Of a stretch of DNA of 64,000 nt, positions 21,956 to 35,462 are shown one piece after another. The position numbers and the translations under genes are program-made. Each line of letters opens with the position of its first letter. Position 1 is the first letter of the stretch. The notes under the pieces are model-generated. The model was not told where the DNA came from. It made no database searches and was given only the letters and a program-made list of their open reading frames with translations. Origin of the DNA: Pseudocercospora fijiensis CIRAD86 (taxonomy: Eukaryota > Ascomycota > Dothideomycetes > Mycosphaerellales > Mycosphaerellaceae). The stretch spans positions 11,385,501 through 11,449,500 of the forward strand of contig NW_006921532.1 in assembly GCF_000340215.1 (NCBI RefSeq), read 5' to 3'.

Positions 21956-23696
21956 ACCACGATTCATACCTAGCCTCCATTTCGCTACTGTTGTTATTTC
22001 GCCACACAACTAGCAACCACTAGTCCGCCGACGGGACAGCTCACGGCGCCAGAGGACAATGAACGCGTGGTGACGTGGTCTTCGTTCAACCCGTAGTTGT
22101 TGGATGCCACGCAACACAAGACCGCAAACAATTGCGGCCACTTGTTGACGCTGGTCACGCCAAAGACGCCGGTGTCAGAGGGGATAGCGCGAGCTCACGG
22201 GACCCGACAGGTGTCAATCGTACTGCTGTGGAATTATTGCACGTGGTCGAGCGAGGATGCGATCCAGCGCAATGCTTCGCTGATGAGCGTCTGGACCGAA
22301 GGAGCGTCAACTGGATTGTTGCACATTACTGGATGTGCTCTCACATCACATCACGGTCCGCGTGGAGGCTGAAGGTGGCAGGTCGAGGGAAATGGGTGGA
22401 CGTACTGCAGTGAGCAACGCACAACTTTGAAGATGCGAACTCCGTTCTACCATACCTGCAAGCTGCGGCTCACAATCAATCAATCCCACGTGTCTGCAGT
22501 ACACCACTCATTGCAGGCTTGGTACCGAGCAGAAGATATGCCCATTGTCACACGGGGAATATGCATACTGTACGCACTTGATAGGAGGTCGGGCTTCGCT
22601 GTCCCGACAGCACACGTTGTTCACGGTCCATGGCGTGGCGCAAACATCTCGAAGGATTAGCACAGAGGCCGCCGAGGAAGGCTGACGTGAATACTGTTTG
22701 ATTGCAGTGCGACAACCATTCACTCGCAAACATCTCGAAGGATTAGCACAGAGGCCGCCGAGGAAGGCTGACGTGAAAGACTGTTTGATTGCAGGGCGAC
22801 AACCATTCACTCACCATCAACATTTGAACGGCATCAGTGGGCCGTGCGTCTCTCGGTCCTGTCCTGGCCATAGGATCGCACTTCGAAGAGTATGCAGGTG
22901 CCACGATACGACAGGGATACGAGTTACACAGAACCGACTTTCGTCGCCTGCAGATCTCCACCGATGCCCTCACTCTGGCGAGGCGCGATTGTCGAATTTC
23001 CGATCAGTCAGATTGCGGCGCTTCCTACTCGCTGCTCGCGGAGGATGTCTGCACTTGGGAATACTGCCGCTCTGACACCATGATCGACCTCGCCCGTGAC
23101 CGTCCTATCACTGCATCAAGCTAGAATAGTGACCACTATCACGGACTCCTTACAGCAAGGCATCCCTTGCTAGACGGCTTGCTGTTACAGATTGAACGTG
23201 CTCGCTACCGTGGAAACGCACAGAAACACATGCAATACCTCAAAATCACGCCTTGCTTCGGAACGAACGAATGAATGATTCACTTGTGCCTTCCCTGTTC
23301 AGCTGGGGCTGCAGGAATCTTTGCAATTGCTTCTAGCCAACGTTTCTAGAACCCATTGCAATTGCCATTTGGTTACACATAGTCGTGTCTCCTCAACGTC
23401 CGGTGTCGTGTCCTGGGACTCTCAAGGATTACGGGCCTTGAATATGCAGCTGGCCGCGAGTACCGATGGCCAGCCATTCCGCACTCCTTGTCGTGCGTCT
23501 GCAGTAGCCCGTTGATGACGGATCGAAGCTCCGTGGCATATGCGAGTGCAGACTTTGGAGAATAAATGATGCTCTTCCTTCGCTCCTCTCTTGACCAACT
23601 TCTCTACTCGAATCTGCCCTTCCACCAGACGACTCACACGACTCAAACTATACCTCGCGCAATCTTACCAACCACGCACATCAAGACAAGAAAACA
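21956..23696. other. Intergenic region upstream of the pathogen-related gene
   Basis: Ordinary base composition, no RIP signature. Several short open frames occur but none has a recognisable domain or convincing splice structure. The only clear structure is a tandem duplication at 22639-22811. The part just before 23697 is presumably promoter and 5' UTR of the following gene. Confidence 0.45.
22639..22811. repeat. Tandem duplication, two units of about 86 bp
   Basis: Units 22639-22724 and 22725-22811 both begin CGCAAACATCTCGAAGG and end CATTCACT. They differ by a one-base indel near the GACGTGAA position and by a few substitutions. No coding meaning is apparent. Confidence 0.9.
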
Positions 23697-25571
23697 ATGA
23701 CAATGGAAGACGTTCAAGCAGCGCCACCGGTCGAGGAAACACCAAAAATCCCAGACTACTTGGCATCACCAAATGCCGTCTTCAGTGATAAGGACGTCCA
23801 GTGGCGATATGGAAAAGCACCCGACTACACGAAGACTCGCAAGGTCTGGGCTGAAGGTATGTGACGCTTTCACACATGACGACTGGTCATCGTTATTCTC
23901 ACGGTGGCATGTACGGTGACTCCCGCTGTGCTACAGCATGAGTTCCTTGATAACCACGTGGCATGGCGTTCCGAGCTACAGGTCGGTTGTAGCTAAAGTC
24001 TACCTCTCTGGAAGCCAAGCATTTCTCGCGCTCACCCTCTACAACATCGCAACATTACGCAGAACCGACCATTGTTCTTCCGTCTTTCCGAGAGGGTGGC
24101 CATGCTTTCCAATGAAATTCCTGCTGACCGCCATGTCCAGGCAAACGCATGAATCATCAACCGGGAAGCCTGGAAGAGATGGTGGAGAACTTGGTGAAGA
24201 ATTGGGAGGTCGAAGCGTCATTCAAGCCGCGCTTGTCGGATTGGAGGACAATTGATCACGAGAAGTACTCCTTCGCCATGGGAGGTGGTCCGCCACAGTA
24301 AGTCGCTTCACGTTTTGTGTCATTGTGAGTGAGGTGAGCGACTGACAAGCTTGGCCGCCAGGGACGCAGAGCATATGATAAGGGTAAGTGACACATCGTT
24401 TACACCTGCCTTCTTGATCGTTCGACTTACATTTCCATCAAGGTCGGCACCTACAACGGCATCATCGCACCGAACGAGTACTACAGCCCCGAGAACTCAG
24501 ACTTCGCATCAAGCCACAAGACCTTCAAACGTATGATGCCCACCTTCGCCTGGGAAGTTTTGGAAGTATACAGCGGCCCACCACGAGTGGCTTTCAGGTG
24601 GCGTCACTGGGGCGTGATGAAGAATGACTATGTGGGATTCAATGAGTACGTCGTCGGCGTACCCTGTTACGCAATCCCGTGCTACAACATTCCAAACCGG
24701 CGGTCGTGCTTTTGCTAACGTCGTACACAGCAAGGGCCAGAAAGTCACCGCCAAGGCCCATGGCGGTCAGATTGATATCGAAGGTGTCACCGTCGCCGAA
24801 GTCGACGACAAAGTCCGTCTTCAAGCCATACAAACCTGGATGGATCCTCTCGAAATGTTTCGACAGATTGCCCCTCACGGAGTCGTTAACAAGGAAGTCA
24901 TGAATCGAAACGTCGAGATGGTCGATGCTCTTGATGTCGGACCGAATGATTTTACCACTGTACCACAAGGCAAGACAGAGCCTTCTCCTCCTCCTCTTCC
25001 CAAGTCTGGTGGAGACGCCACACCAAACCCTGCTGCCGGAGCTGACGATCAACCTCTCCCTGGTCAAACCTCCTCCAAGCCACAACAACCCAACCCAATC
25101 TCCACCACCACCACTCCCGAAGCACAACAACCTTCCACAACCCCAAATCTTCCTGCCCCCCAGCATGAGACTTCGACTCCCGCAGCACAGAAAATTTTCG
25201 AAACGGCCGCTGCTTCCCAAGGCTCTGACCGAGAAATCGAAATCGAAATCTCAAAACCTGAATCCAACGCTCAACATGTCTCGGAGGTCATCCCTCGAAT
25301 CGAAACTCTTCCTCAACAAGAACAAGAAGATGTCCCTCCTCGTTCGATTTATTCTTCTTCTGTCACTGGGGACAAAGAATCCATCCATCCTGCTGCTGCT
25401 GTTGAGGGCGATGGATCTAAGGCTCGAAGTGCAGAATTTTCTCCGGGTGTGAAACCTCAGGCTGGGGAGGCGGTTGTTGCGGATGCGGGGAGTGAGGAGA
25501 CGAAGAGGGCGAGGGAGGAGATGGGGAGGATTTCGGGTGGGGAGTGTCCGTTTTTTATGAATCGGGAGTGA
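23697..25571 (+). CDS. Pathogen-related protein homologue (SnoaL/NTF2-like fold) with a long disordered tail
   Basis: Five exons: 23697-23856, 24141-24297, 24362-24383, 24443-24645 and 24731-25571, about 460 residues. All donors fit GTATGT/GTAAGT/GTACGT and all phases agree; the third exon is only 22 nt. The core reads VKNWEVEASFKPRLSDWRTI, KYSFAMGGGPPQDAEHMIR, VGTYNGIIAPNEYY, FRWRHWGVMKNDYVGFN and VTAKAHGGQIDIEGVTVAEV. This is the fungal counterpart of the plant 'pathogen-related' protein, a SnoaL/NTF2-like fold of unknown biochemical role. After about residue 260 the sequence is Pro/Gln/Ser/Glu-rich and probably disordered. The first intron (284 nt) is long for this genome and could hide an extra small exon. 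Confidence 0.82.
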
Positions 25572-25739
25572 GGAGGGAGGGGGGGAGGGGATGGATGGGT
25601 GGGGGTTAGTGGAGTTGGAGATGAGGATGCATACATGTATTGTCATGATTGATTTGATTGTTTATAAGTAGTGGACAGAGTTTGAAATGAAACATATATA
25701 TGCTGAATGTAGTGGGATTCTTTGAGACTTTGCTACTAG

Positions 25740-25787
25740 TGGTGTTATTTCCGTTTAATTTTAGTACGCTGTTAGCTGTGTATATAT

Positions 25788-25822
<35 letters not shown>

Positions 25823-26240
25823 TATATATAAGCGTATATAAGGCTCTCTATTACTGCTATAGCCTATAAGATTCTAATCGAACTAAGAATCTAATAGTAG
25901 CCGAGTTTTTAAGGCATTTAAATAGAATTTTAGCTAAGGTAAATTATCTAGTAGTAAAGATAAGGCATTATTCGAAGGACTGTCGTATACTCGTTATAAT
26001 TTAAATAAATCGTTTAATACTAGTAACGGACCAGATGATCGCATAACTATAATATACTTAGCGAGAATATTACTAATGTCTTTAGGCGAAATAATATTAA
26101 ACTACTTTATTTTAAGCATTTTTAGTGTTTCGTGCCTAAGAGCTATTATAGTCTATAGAATTTTTTGGATTCTATTAAGCTTATTCTCGAGGACAGAGTA
26201 TAGCGATCTAGCAGGTTACCTACAGAGATATAGAGTGAAG
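25740..26240. mobile_element. RIP-mutated transposon relic, unclassified
   Basis: Composition changes abruptly to TpA-rich, CpA/TpG-poor sequence downstream of the pathogen-related gene and returns to normal near 26250. No intact reading frame, inverted repeat or LTR could be defined, so only a decayed repeat fragment is claimed. Confidence 0.5.
25791..25818. repeat. (AG)14 microsatellite
   Basis: Fourteen AG dinucleotides between TA-rich tracts, at the edge of the RIP-mutated relic. Confidence 0.95.
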
Positions 26241-26249
26241 CTAATATAG

Positions 26250-27200
26250 TACAGCTCAATTTTCAGACACAACTTGGAAGGCGAATTGGACGCATAGCGA
26301 TATTCCTCGTGTCCAATTCTCGGCGGGTGGTGTTCATGCTTTGCGCGGGCTGGAGATCATCGTCGCTGCCTGGAGATGGCCGAACTTGGTAGTTGATCAC
26401 TCTCGTGAATTGGTGTCAGATGTTTCGCGCACAGATTGTGGCCAAGTCCGAGGCAAAGTCGTCGTCTTCGCGATAGGATCATAGCTCGTCGTTGCCTGGA
26501 ATGCCACCAGCCATAGCCATCTTGCTTTCGTGTTCACGATACGTCGCTGCGGCCTTGCTGGTAAGCGGAACGCCAAGTGTATTCTAGAACTATTGCCGGA
26601 CGAATCGGCGCGTGGTGGTTGTCGCTGACGTCGCCATTTGACTCTTGTACTGTAGAATAACGGCAAATTTGCAGCGTGTCACCACCACCAACACCACAGA
26701 GAATGCTCACGTGTTCTGTCTCGCAGTGTTACGGGTGTTTCATCCCACACTCGCACCGCGTCGTCTGTCGGAAATAATAACACCTCTTCCGCCGGCAAAA
26801 GGTGTCTAATGATGATGAGTCTGATGACTGTCCGCCGACAAATCTCCCGACGGCGGCGAACGACTCACAGACTCCCGTCACAACAAGCGAGAGACATGTG
26901 TGAGCATTTCCGGTGCACTCCGATGTCTCATTGCTGCGCTGCGTGTTGGAGTCAAAGGTGAGGAAATTTTTGCTAGTGGCACAGGCCAGAGCATGATCAC
27001 TTGGAAAATCTCTTGCTCGTCACGTTGTCACGTTGGACCGAGAATGGTATTGTTCGCAGTCGTCACGGGACTAGGAGAGGAGAGATGCGTTGTCTTTCTC
27101 AGACCGGCGGACGGCGTGGAAAGTCTCGCCTGCAGGCTGCAGCTTGTTCAACGTTGGGTGAGATGGGTGCGGCACGGCACGGCACGCTGCGCTACGGTAT
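26250..27200. other. Intergenic region, no gene supported
   Basis: Normal base composition. Open frames under 115 codons on both strands lack motifs and splice continuations. Nothing else is seen before the MITE. Confidence 0.4.
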
Positions 27201-27333
27201 ACAGCGTCTTTACACTTCGGAGTGAAAGTAACTAGGCGCGGCCCGCTGAATAACAAGTTTCTATTCGCTGTAATCCTTGAGAAACAGGGATCTGGTGAAT
27301 ACCCACTTTCACTCCGAAGTGTTCAGACGCTGT
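27201..27333. mobile_element. MITE copy 2 (133 bp)
   Basis: The same inverted repeats as the element at 7973-8403: starts ACAGCGTCTTTACACTTCGG and ends with the reverse complement, flanked by TAT and A. It lacks the internal insertion, so it shows the uninterrupted form of the element. It is not RIP-mutated and lies 26 bp outside the target duplication of the next transposon. Confidence 0.85.
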
Positions 27334-28197
27334 ACACAGCGCATCATCTTTTTGTGTGTTTACTTGGGGTTTTAATACTTAGCGGATAGAAACATTTTAT
27401 GTAGCGGATTTATAGTCTTAGCAAACTTCGGCTTTATATAGTAATACCTTCGTACCGCTATATCTTAATAACTATAATATATTTTAATGTATAATAAAAC
27501 GCGCTAAAGATAAGAAAGGTAATATCTTAATATATATTTAATTTAACGGTAATATAATATAATATAGTTAAGTAGCTGCTATATAGGGGAAGCTAAGGTC
27601 CGCTTACTAGTTCTACTAATCTAATAACTTAATTCGAGTTGTTCTTATATCTAAATAGCGGCCGCTACTAGCTAGCTAGCTTCGCGGAGGATTATTAGCT
27701 TATAGATATCTAGTTTCCTTACCTTCTATTCCTCCCTCGATATCCTACTAACCTACGAAATTTAGTATATAAGCCGATACTAGTAGAGGAGATATAAGCG
27801 GTCCTTATAGATATCTAAGAGTATAGTTTCCTCTATACTAAAGCCTCTCGTAGCTCTACGGATTTCCTCTCGGTCCCTACGCTCTCTATAGCTATATATA
27901 ACTCGCCTACTATTACGCTCTAATATAGTATAACTATAAAACTTAGTATATAGAAGTAGATAAAGAGGGTAGAGGTATCGCCTAGTATAGCTAGTAGGGC
28001 TACTAGTAAAGAATTTAGTTAGTAGCAAGGCCTTGCTATATAGCGCCCTATAGAAGGCCTTATAGCTATTAGTATTATTACTTAAAGAGCTTCGTAAGCT
28101 TATTAATCTTATCTTTCTTAGTACTAGCTAGTTATAATAATATTATTAGCCTCGCTAGATCTATATTCTCGTAAATAATATCTCTATAGTAGTAGAA

Positions 28198-28242
28198 TGT
28201 TAGAGGCTATATATAATTAGTATATAACTAGCTCGAGTAAAG
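28198..28242. repeat. Inverted copy of the LTR terminus abutting LTR A
   Basis: These 45 bp are the reverse complement of the last 45 bp of the adjoining LTR, with few changes, and start with an unmutated TG. The other LTR has no such neighbour. This could be a fragment of an older LTR in opposite orientation or a rearranged insertion junction. Confidence 0.7.
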
Positions 28243-28431
28243 TATAAGAAGGGTTATATTAGCAGGTAGATAGGGTAGTAGTAGGTTAGTATAGTATTCG
28301 ATAGAGATCTAAGAGAAGAGGGAGGAAGGCAGGCTAGTTAGCCTAACGCTAAGCGCTAAGCCCCACCTAAGGCACTAGGACCCTAGCTTTACTCGAGCTA
28401 GTTATATACTAATTACATATAGCCTCTAATA
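28243..28431 (-). repeat. LTR A (3' LTR) of Ty3 element 2
   Basis: 189 bp, plus strand reading TATAAGAAGG...CCTCTAATA. It differs from LTR B at about five positions, all transitions, so this pair is less diverged than the LTRs of element 1. Confidence 0.85.
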
Positions 28432-31400
28432 TACGCTTCCCTTCTAAAGGCTACGCCCTCGTAGCCCTCTATGCCTCTATTCTAATCTCTTTATACTAAC
28501 TTAGCAAGTCTAATAACTAACTCGCTCCGCGCTAAATCAAACGCTTAACTAACAGTTAACCGACTAATTACATTATCCTATCTAAACCTTACCTCCGACA
28601 ATATCTAACTTCTAACTACGCTATTACTACTACTATAGTAATAATAAGGGGTTATATAGCTATACGAATTAAAGGCTAGTAACTAATTATAATACGAGCG
28701 TACCTTCTCTGCTATAATAGGTAGGTATACGGGGTATTGCAGCACTGCCCCCGTTCTAAGTAAGGTTGTCCGAGTTCTTTGCGTCTACTCTAAAAGACCT
28801 AGAAATATCCGCTTCTAAGGGTTGTTCTTATTATTACGAGGGCTATTATTTACTATCGTAGTTTCGCTAGCCCTAATTAGTTAGGTTTAGCAGCCTTTAA
28901 TTATTAATTAATCTTATCTTTTCAAAAACGCAGTTCGTCTAGTTTCTATAAGTAAAGGCTATTATAAGTATAATAGTTAAGGTTTGCCTCGCTTAAAGGG
29001 TCGGAAAGATCGAGGAGTAACCTATTATCCGCAAGATCGACCCTAGCTAGCTTAGCTCTATATTTTTGCCTTTAGTTAGTCTATTAATCGTTTAACCTTT
29101 TTAGTCCCTAAGTCCTTCGAACGGCTTAACCCTTTTAACCTAGCGTCTTAGCCTTAGGCTATAGTATAGGTAAGGTTATTCTTATAGGTATAGCGATAAT
29201 AGTAGGTAATATTAATAATAGCGGCACTAGCCGTCTTAGCGCTAACTTTACCTTACTTCCGATTTCCTTCTTCGACTAGTAATATACTCTATAATACTAT
29301 TACTAATATAGCCGTATCGGCTATCGGCATACTACTAGCTCGTAGCGCGACACTATTATCCTTATTACTATTATTCGTACGCGCGCGTATCGCCCTTATC
29401 GATCGCTTAGGCCTCGAGGCTCTATAGGATAAATAAATAAAAGAGGGACCTATAGGGCTCGGTAGTAGAGAGGTAGATATCTTTTAGAAGAGTAGGCGAT
29501 TAGTTAATACGTTATAGCGCGCTAGTATAGTCTTATTGTCCTAGTTTGCCGGCCTCTAATTAGTTAGCAAATGTTACCCCGGGGGTAGCATTAATCCTAG
29601 GTCTCTCTTAGTAATATTATAAGCTTTTAGCCTTCTTCTTGTTCTTTACGCTAGTCTAATACTTATCTAACAACTCGGCTATATAAGCCTATATTCTTAA
29701 ACGAGTCCTTAGCCTCCTACGAGTCCTATTTAGGTAAATAGCCTTGCTATCTTAGGAGGTATTCCTTCTTGCCTTGCCTAGTCTAATGCTTTAGAATACG
29801 TTCTATAGACTATAGCTCTTTACTATTAGCTAGTATGTCCTCGGATTTAGTAGGCGCCTTATCCCCTTCGCGTAGGTAGTACGGCTTAAGGAGGGATATA
29901 TAGAAGGTGTTATAGATAGTATAATAAGGTAGAAGCTATAGTTAATAGGCCTAGGTGCCCCTAGGTTCTCGGATACAGAAAGGGCTAATATACCTTAGTG
30001 CGAGTTTAGGCCTTGTTTTGCTATTAGGCGAGGGGTGTTTACGGATACGGAGGTTCTTCGTACTAAGTATAACTATATCGCCTTGCTTAAAGGTTATTAG
30101 GGTATAGTGTTTGTTATAGTAGGCCTTCTAATAGGCCTAGGCCTTCGCTAGTTTGTTAGCTAACTTAGCGTAAATTTCCCGCATCTTTTAAACCCCCTTA
30201 ATAGCTACTAGTATCTTAGGGGTTAGTACTTAATACGCTTCCCTTTCCTTACGCTCGGCCTCGAGCGATAGTAGGTCTTATAGTATAGCAGCGTTCTAGC
30301 CTATTATAGCTATATATAGTAAGACCTTAGTTAATAAATACATACTATTACCGTATACGAATTCCGCTAGTTATAAGAGATTAACCTAATCGTTAGGGTT
30401 CTCGTTAATATAGCTACGTAGGTACTGCTATAGGGTAGCGTTTTGCCTCTCGGTCTAGCTATCTGTTTATAGATAGAACGCTATAGATAGGCGATACTTA
30501 AGTCTTAGCTATAGGTATATCTTACTCTAATAGTAAGATATAAATATCGACCCTCGGTCGGGGACTATCCCCTTAGGGGTCCCCTAATAGCTATAGAAGA
30601 TGTTATTCTATAGTAACTTAGCTAAGTTAATAGCCGTCTAATCCTTCCGAGTAGGGATATAGCGAGCGCCCTTAGTAAACTAGTCTACGACGACTAGGAT
30701 AGCGTTAAAGATATCTTTACTTCCTTTTCGCTTAGTAGGGGGAAGACCTATAATAAAGTCTATTATAAGCTCTACAAATAGCTTATAAGGGATTAGTAAT
30801 AAGGACAACTCGCTAAAAGGCTAATGCTTTAGTGCCTTAATACGTTAGTATATAGCATATATATTAACGTATTCCTTTATATCCCGCTTACTATTTAGCT
30901 AGTAGTATATACGTAATAGTAGCTCGTGCGACCTCTCTATACTATAGTAACCGGCAAGCTTACTATTATAGTATCGCTTAAGAAGTTCTTATCGGATCGA
31001 ATGTTTAGCGGGGATATAGTATCTACCCTTAAACCTTAAGTAACCCTTATTATCGATCGACTAGTTACTCTTACTAGATCGTGTCGTTCGCCTACTTATA
31101 AGCTTATCGATACGTTTAGTAGCAAAGGCGTCCCTCTACTAAGCATATAATAGCTCATCTATAAACGATTAACTATCCCTATTTATAAGGTTATTTAGTA
31201 GCATCCTTACTATTAAACGAGGTACGTATTATATATATCTAATAGCACTAGTAGCTAGATTAACTATAGTAGTACTATCGCTATTACTATATATAGCAAT
31301 ATCGACTAGGGAGTTATTATAATTCTTCCTATCTATATCGTTAGCCCTTGCCTTAATACGTACTATTAATATAGTAAGAGCATTAATATGCTTTAAGCTA

Positions 31401-34400
31401 TCGTAGAGTCTAGTAAGCCGCTTATTCTGCGCTTACTTATTAATATTATAGGCTATAGCAATCTTCTACTATAGGGTTGGAAACAATAAATTAATAGATT
31501 AGTAAGTCTCGCTATCGTAATTAGGTCGCCTCGATAGGCTATTAGCAGGGTTACTTACGCCTAGCTAATATAGCATATTAAAATCGAACCCGGCGAGGTA
31601 GACGGCCTATCTAGCCTATCGACCTATAACCCTAGTAACCTTCGTAATTCTACGGAGGTTGTTATAGTCCGTATAGACCTAAATAGTGTACTATATACTA
31701 TCGAGATAGTAGCGCTAGTGCTTAAAGGCTTCTACGATTGCTAAGAGCTCTTACTCGTAGGTCTCGTATTATTAACGTTCTATATCGATTATCTTTCGTA
31801 AAAAGAAGGCAATTAGGTGCTATTAATTGTTATTAGCCTATTGTAATATAATAGCTAATATAGCGAACTGTAAAGCGTTAGTTTCAATTCGGATCTGTTT
31901 GCTTAGTACGAAATAGTATAATAAGGGGACTTTAGTAAAGCGTTGCTTTAAGCCGTTAAAAGCGGCTTGTATTTTGTTAGTCTATTTAAACTCTCTAGAA
32001 GGGTTTGCCTTAGTCTTAGTAAGCTTAGTTAATAGCATTATATGCCTCGAATAGCCCTTAATAAAGCGGCAGTAAAAGTTAGCAAAACCTAGGAATAATT
32101 AAAGCTCCTTAATACTAGTAGGGGTTAGCTATTTAGTGATTGTTTTAATCCGTTTAGGATTAGCCTTAACACCCTTAGTTAATACGAGGAAGCTAAGGAA
32201 GGCTACCTCCTTAGTAGCAAAGGTGCATTTAGAAGGCTTATAATATAGTCTATAGGCCCGCAGGCGGTCGAGTACCTTACGTACGGCGGCCTAATGTTCT
32301 GCAATATTAGGTAAATAGGTATAGACTAGGATATTATCTAGGTAAACTATATAGAGGTAGTCTAGTAGGCCTAATAGGGCCCGATTAATATAGGACTAGA
32401 ATATTGCAGGGGCGTTAGCTAGCCTAAATAGTATAACTAAGTACTTAAAATAGCTATAACGAGTATAGAAGGCCGTCTTCTATTTATCGCCCTTACGAAT
32501 ATAGATATAATAGTACGTATCCTTAATGTCTAGCGTAGTATAAAAGCAGGCGCTAGAAAGGCGGTTAAGGGTCTTATTAATAAGCGGAAGTAGATAGCGG
32601 TCCTTAATAGTAACAGTATTAAGCCTACGATAATCGATATATAGGCGTAGGCTACTATCCTTCTTTAGTACGAATAGAATAGGTATACTAGTAGGGCTGT
32701 TACTATACTAAATTCGACTATTAGCTAGGTTCTTATCTAGGTACTCACGTAGTATAGCAAGCTCGCGTTCGCTAAGATTATAGAGTAGTCTAAAAGGAAC
32801 CTCCTTGCCCTATATAATATCGATCTTATAGTCCGTCTCTTTAAATATAGGCAATGTCGATACTAGGTAGTATTTAAATATATTAATATAGGTCTCTCGA
32901 ATAGGCTCTAGTATACGCTCGAGCTGTTTAGGGTCTATACTATTAGGAGGCATAGGTTCGTCGTTATTACTACTAAGTAGGTCGGTAGTCGGGTTAGCTA
33001 AGGTTAGGTTGCTAATAAATAGGACCTTAATGTTATTAGGACACTCGCTAACGTTAATATGTTTAATATTCTCCTTCCTAGCAATTCTAAATCGCTACTA
33101 TTAGCTACCTAAGTCTATAACTATAGCGTATTGCTTAAGGACAGGGTTACTAATAATAATAGTAGCTCCTCTATATAAGTTGTCTATATCTACTACGTAG
33201 GCAGTAAAGTCTAGTAGGCGCTTATTTCCGAGGTCGTCCTTTAGGACTATAGGAATATAGTAGGCTCTATAGGTTAAGTACCGAGCGTTATTAAACTAAG
33301 CAAGGGTTAGCAGGTTAGCCCTATTTAGTTATCGGAGGTCTAATTGCTTAGCTAAGCGATAGCTAATAAGGGCACTAACTAAATTTCCTAGATCTAGCGT
33401 AACCTTAGTTTTATAGTTAGTTCTATACGTATCCTATATAAGGCAGGTACGTATAATAGCTAGTATAATGTCGATAGTTTTACGCCGTACGAGGCTAATA
33501 GTTAGTACGGCGCTTATTCTTTTTTCGACTAGTTAGAAGGTTAGCCTATAGGGATAGCGTTAGCTACTAAAAGGGCTTTTTAGTACTTAGCGGCAGTACG
33601 GTCGACTCGGGCCTAGTCTCGAGGTCTATTATATTAGCCTAGTAAATAAGTAGTGCTATTATAATTAAAGCACCTATATCTAGTTAGGGCACTGCTAGGT
33701 CCGTTCGGATTAGCGCTAGAATTAGAGGAACGATTAGGGATATATAGAAATAAGCCCCTTCCTCGCCCTCTTTCTTACTAGGGGTTTCTACTATAGTATC
33801 GGCCTCTGCCTCTTCTACGTTAGTAGTCGTTGCTGTTTCTATTATTAGTAGTATTCGTTTAGGATATACTTCCTTAGTTTCTACTATAGCTACGGTTATT
33901 AACGGCTAGCCGTATCTTAGATTCTAGTTGTTACTAAAGCTAGATAGCTCGTTTAGCTATTTCTACTTCGACTATAAATTAAATGCAAATGCGTATAAGG
34001 TTAGCCTATTTAAACACACGGCGGCGGTCTAATTTAAGGACTAATTCCTATCTTAGTTTAGGTCGTATCTTAGATATCTAGATAGAGTCGGTCTTAGGTA
34101 GCAAATCGTCCTTAAGGGTCTTTAGATAGGCCTCGAAGGATCGAGAGGTTTAGTCGGCCTTTTGTTTAGTATATAGGTATTAGTCCTATCTATATTACTA
34201 TCGCAATATAGGGTTACTAAGGGTGTTTAGTATAATAGTCTTATAGTCCTGCTACTAAATAGCGGTCTAATTATTAAGGGAGTTAGAATAGTTAGCCTAG
34301 GTACGCTTTAGGTCTCTATTAATATACTATATAGCATAGACGACTAACAAATAGTCGTCTAGAAGAGCCCTTAGTACGTTTCGCTAATTAAGCTTATAGT

Positions 34401-34889
34401 TACGAATATAGTCGTTATATTGCTTTCTACTAGAGCTATTAAACATAGTATAGTCCTTAAGTTTAGTATCCTTCTTTTAAATAGGTAGTAAAGAAGGCCC
34501 TACTATTAGTTTAGTAGTAGTTATTAGAGATTCCTAGAGGCGGCGAATCTCGAGAAGGTTGTCCTTTAGCTATTATTCTTAACGTAAAGCAGCGAGCCTG
34601 TTCCGAGTAGCTTCTTAAAGTCTCGCTACTAGCTAAGGGCTAAAGGCTAGTTAGCTATATCGACGATTAACAATATTATTAAGAACGTCGTTAATAGGCA
34701 ATTCTAGATTATCGCCTAGAATTACAGGTTCTTTGTTAGTAGGCTCTATACTACTAGTATTGTTATTACTAGCGCTACTAGCGGCGCCGCAGTTATTATT
34801 AGTATTTCGTAATAAGCCGGCTATTATAATAAGCTACCTCTATTCAGGCCCTTAGGCAGCAAGGCTTAGCTTAAAAAGCCGCCTCGCTT

Positions 34890-35462
34890 GCGAGGGCCTA
34901 AAGACAAACCGCTCTCTCTAAACACACCAAAATCTGAACATAATAAATAATACAAGAAATGCTATCGAGGACCGAGCTACGGATGCATACAGAAAGATTA
35001 TCACAAGAGGTAGACAAAATTTGCGGATAGTGCAGGACTTTTAACGCATAAGGCGGGCTTTAGATTGCGACGGTAGCCCTAGACGACAATAAAGTAACAA
35101 CGCAGTGCTGCGATACAAAAGCAGAGCTATAGAGGCTATAAAGAACCTCTCAAAGATGGATCTCCGAGTTGTCGCGTTAATTTTAAGCGACTAGGTATCT
35201 TGTTACGACTCCGGAGGGGAGAGAGGTTTCGAGATAGCCGCAAACAATAAAACACGTTTGTAGTAGATAATTCTGTCAATTCTAGTCTATATCCTATATA
35301 AAAAAGACGCGCTCCTTCTTTACTAGAATATCTAGGTGCAATCTTATATAACAAAATCTGTTAAATGCGTCGTTGTCGTACTATTACCCTCGAGCGGACA
35401 AATTCTCTATCGTATAGCTGCAGCTACGCCTAATTTAAACGGTTTGTCCTTAGGCGCTTCGC
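34890..35462. mobile_element. Non-RIP island with inverted ends inside Ty3 element 2, possible MITE
   Basis: Within the RIP-mutated element this stretch of about 570 bp has normal CpA/TpG content. It is bounded by an imperfect inverted pair, GGGCCTAAAGACAAACCG on the left and CGGTTTGTCCTTAGGC on the right. It encodes no clear protein. It could be a small element that arrived after RIP, or a leader segment that escaped. Similar normal composition continues a few tens of bp beyond the right repeat. Confidence 0.45.
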
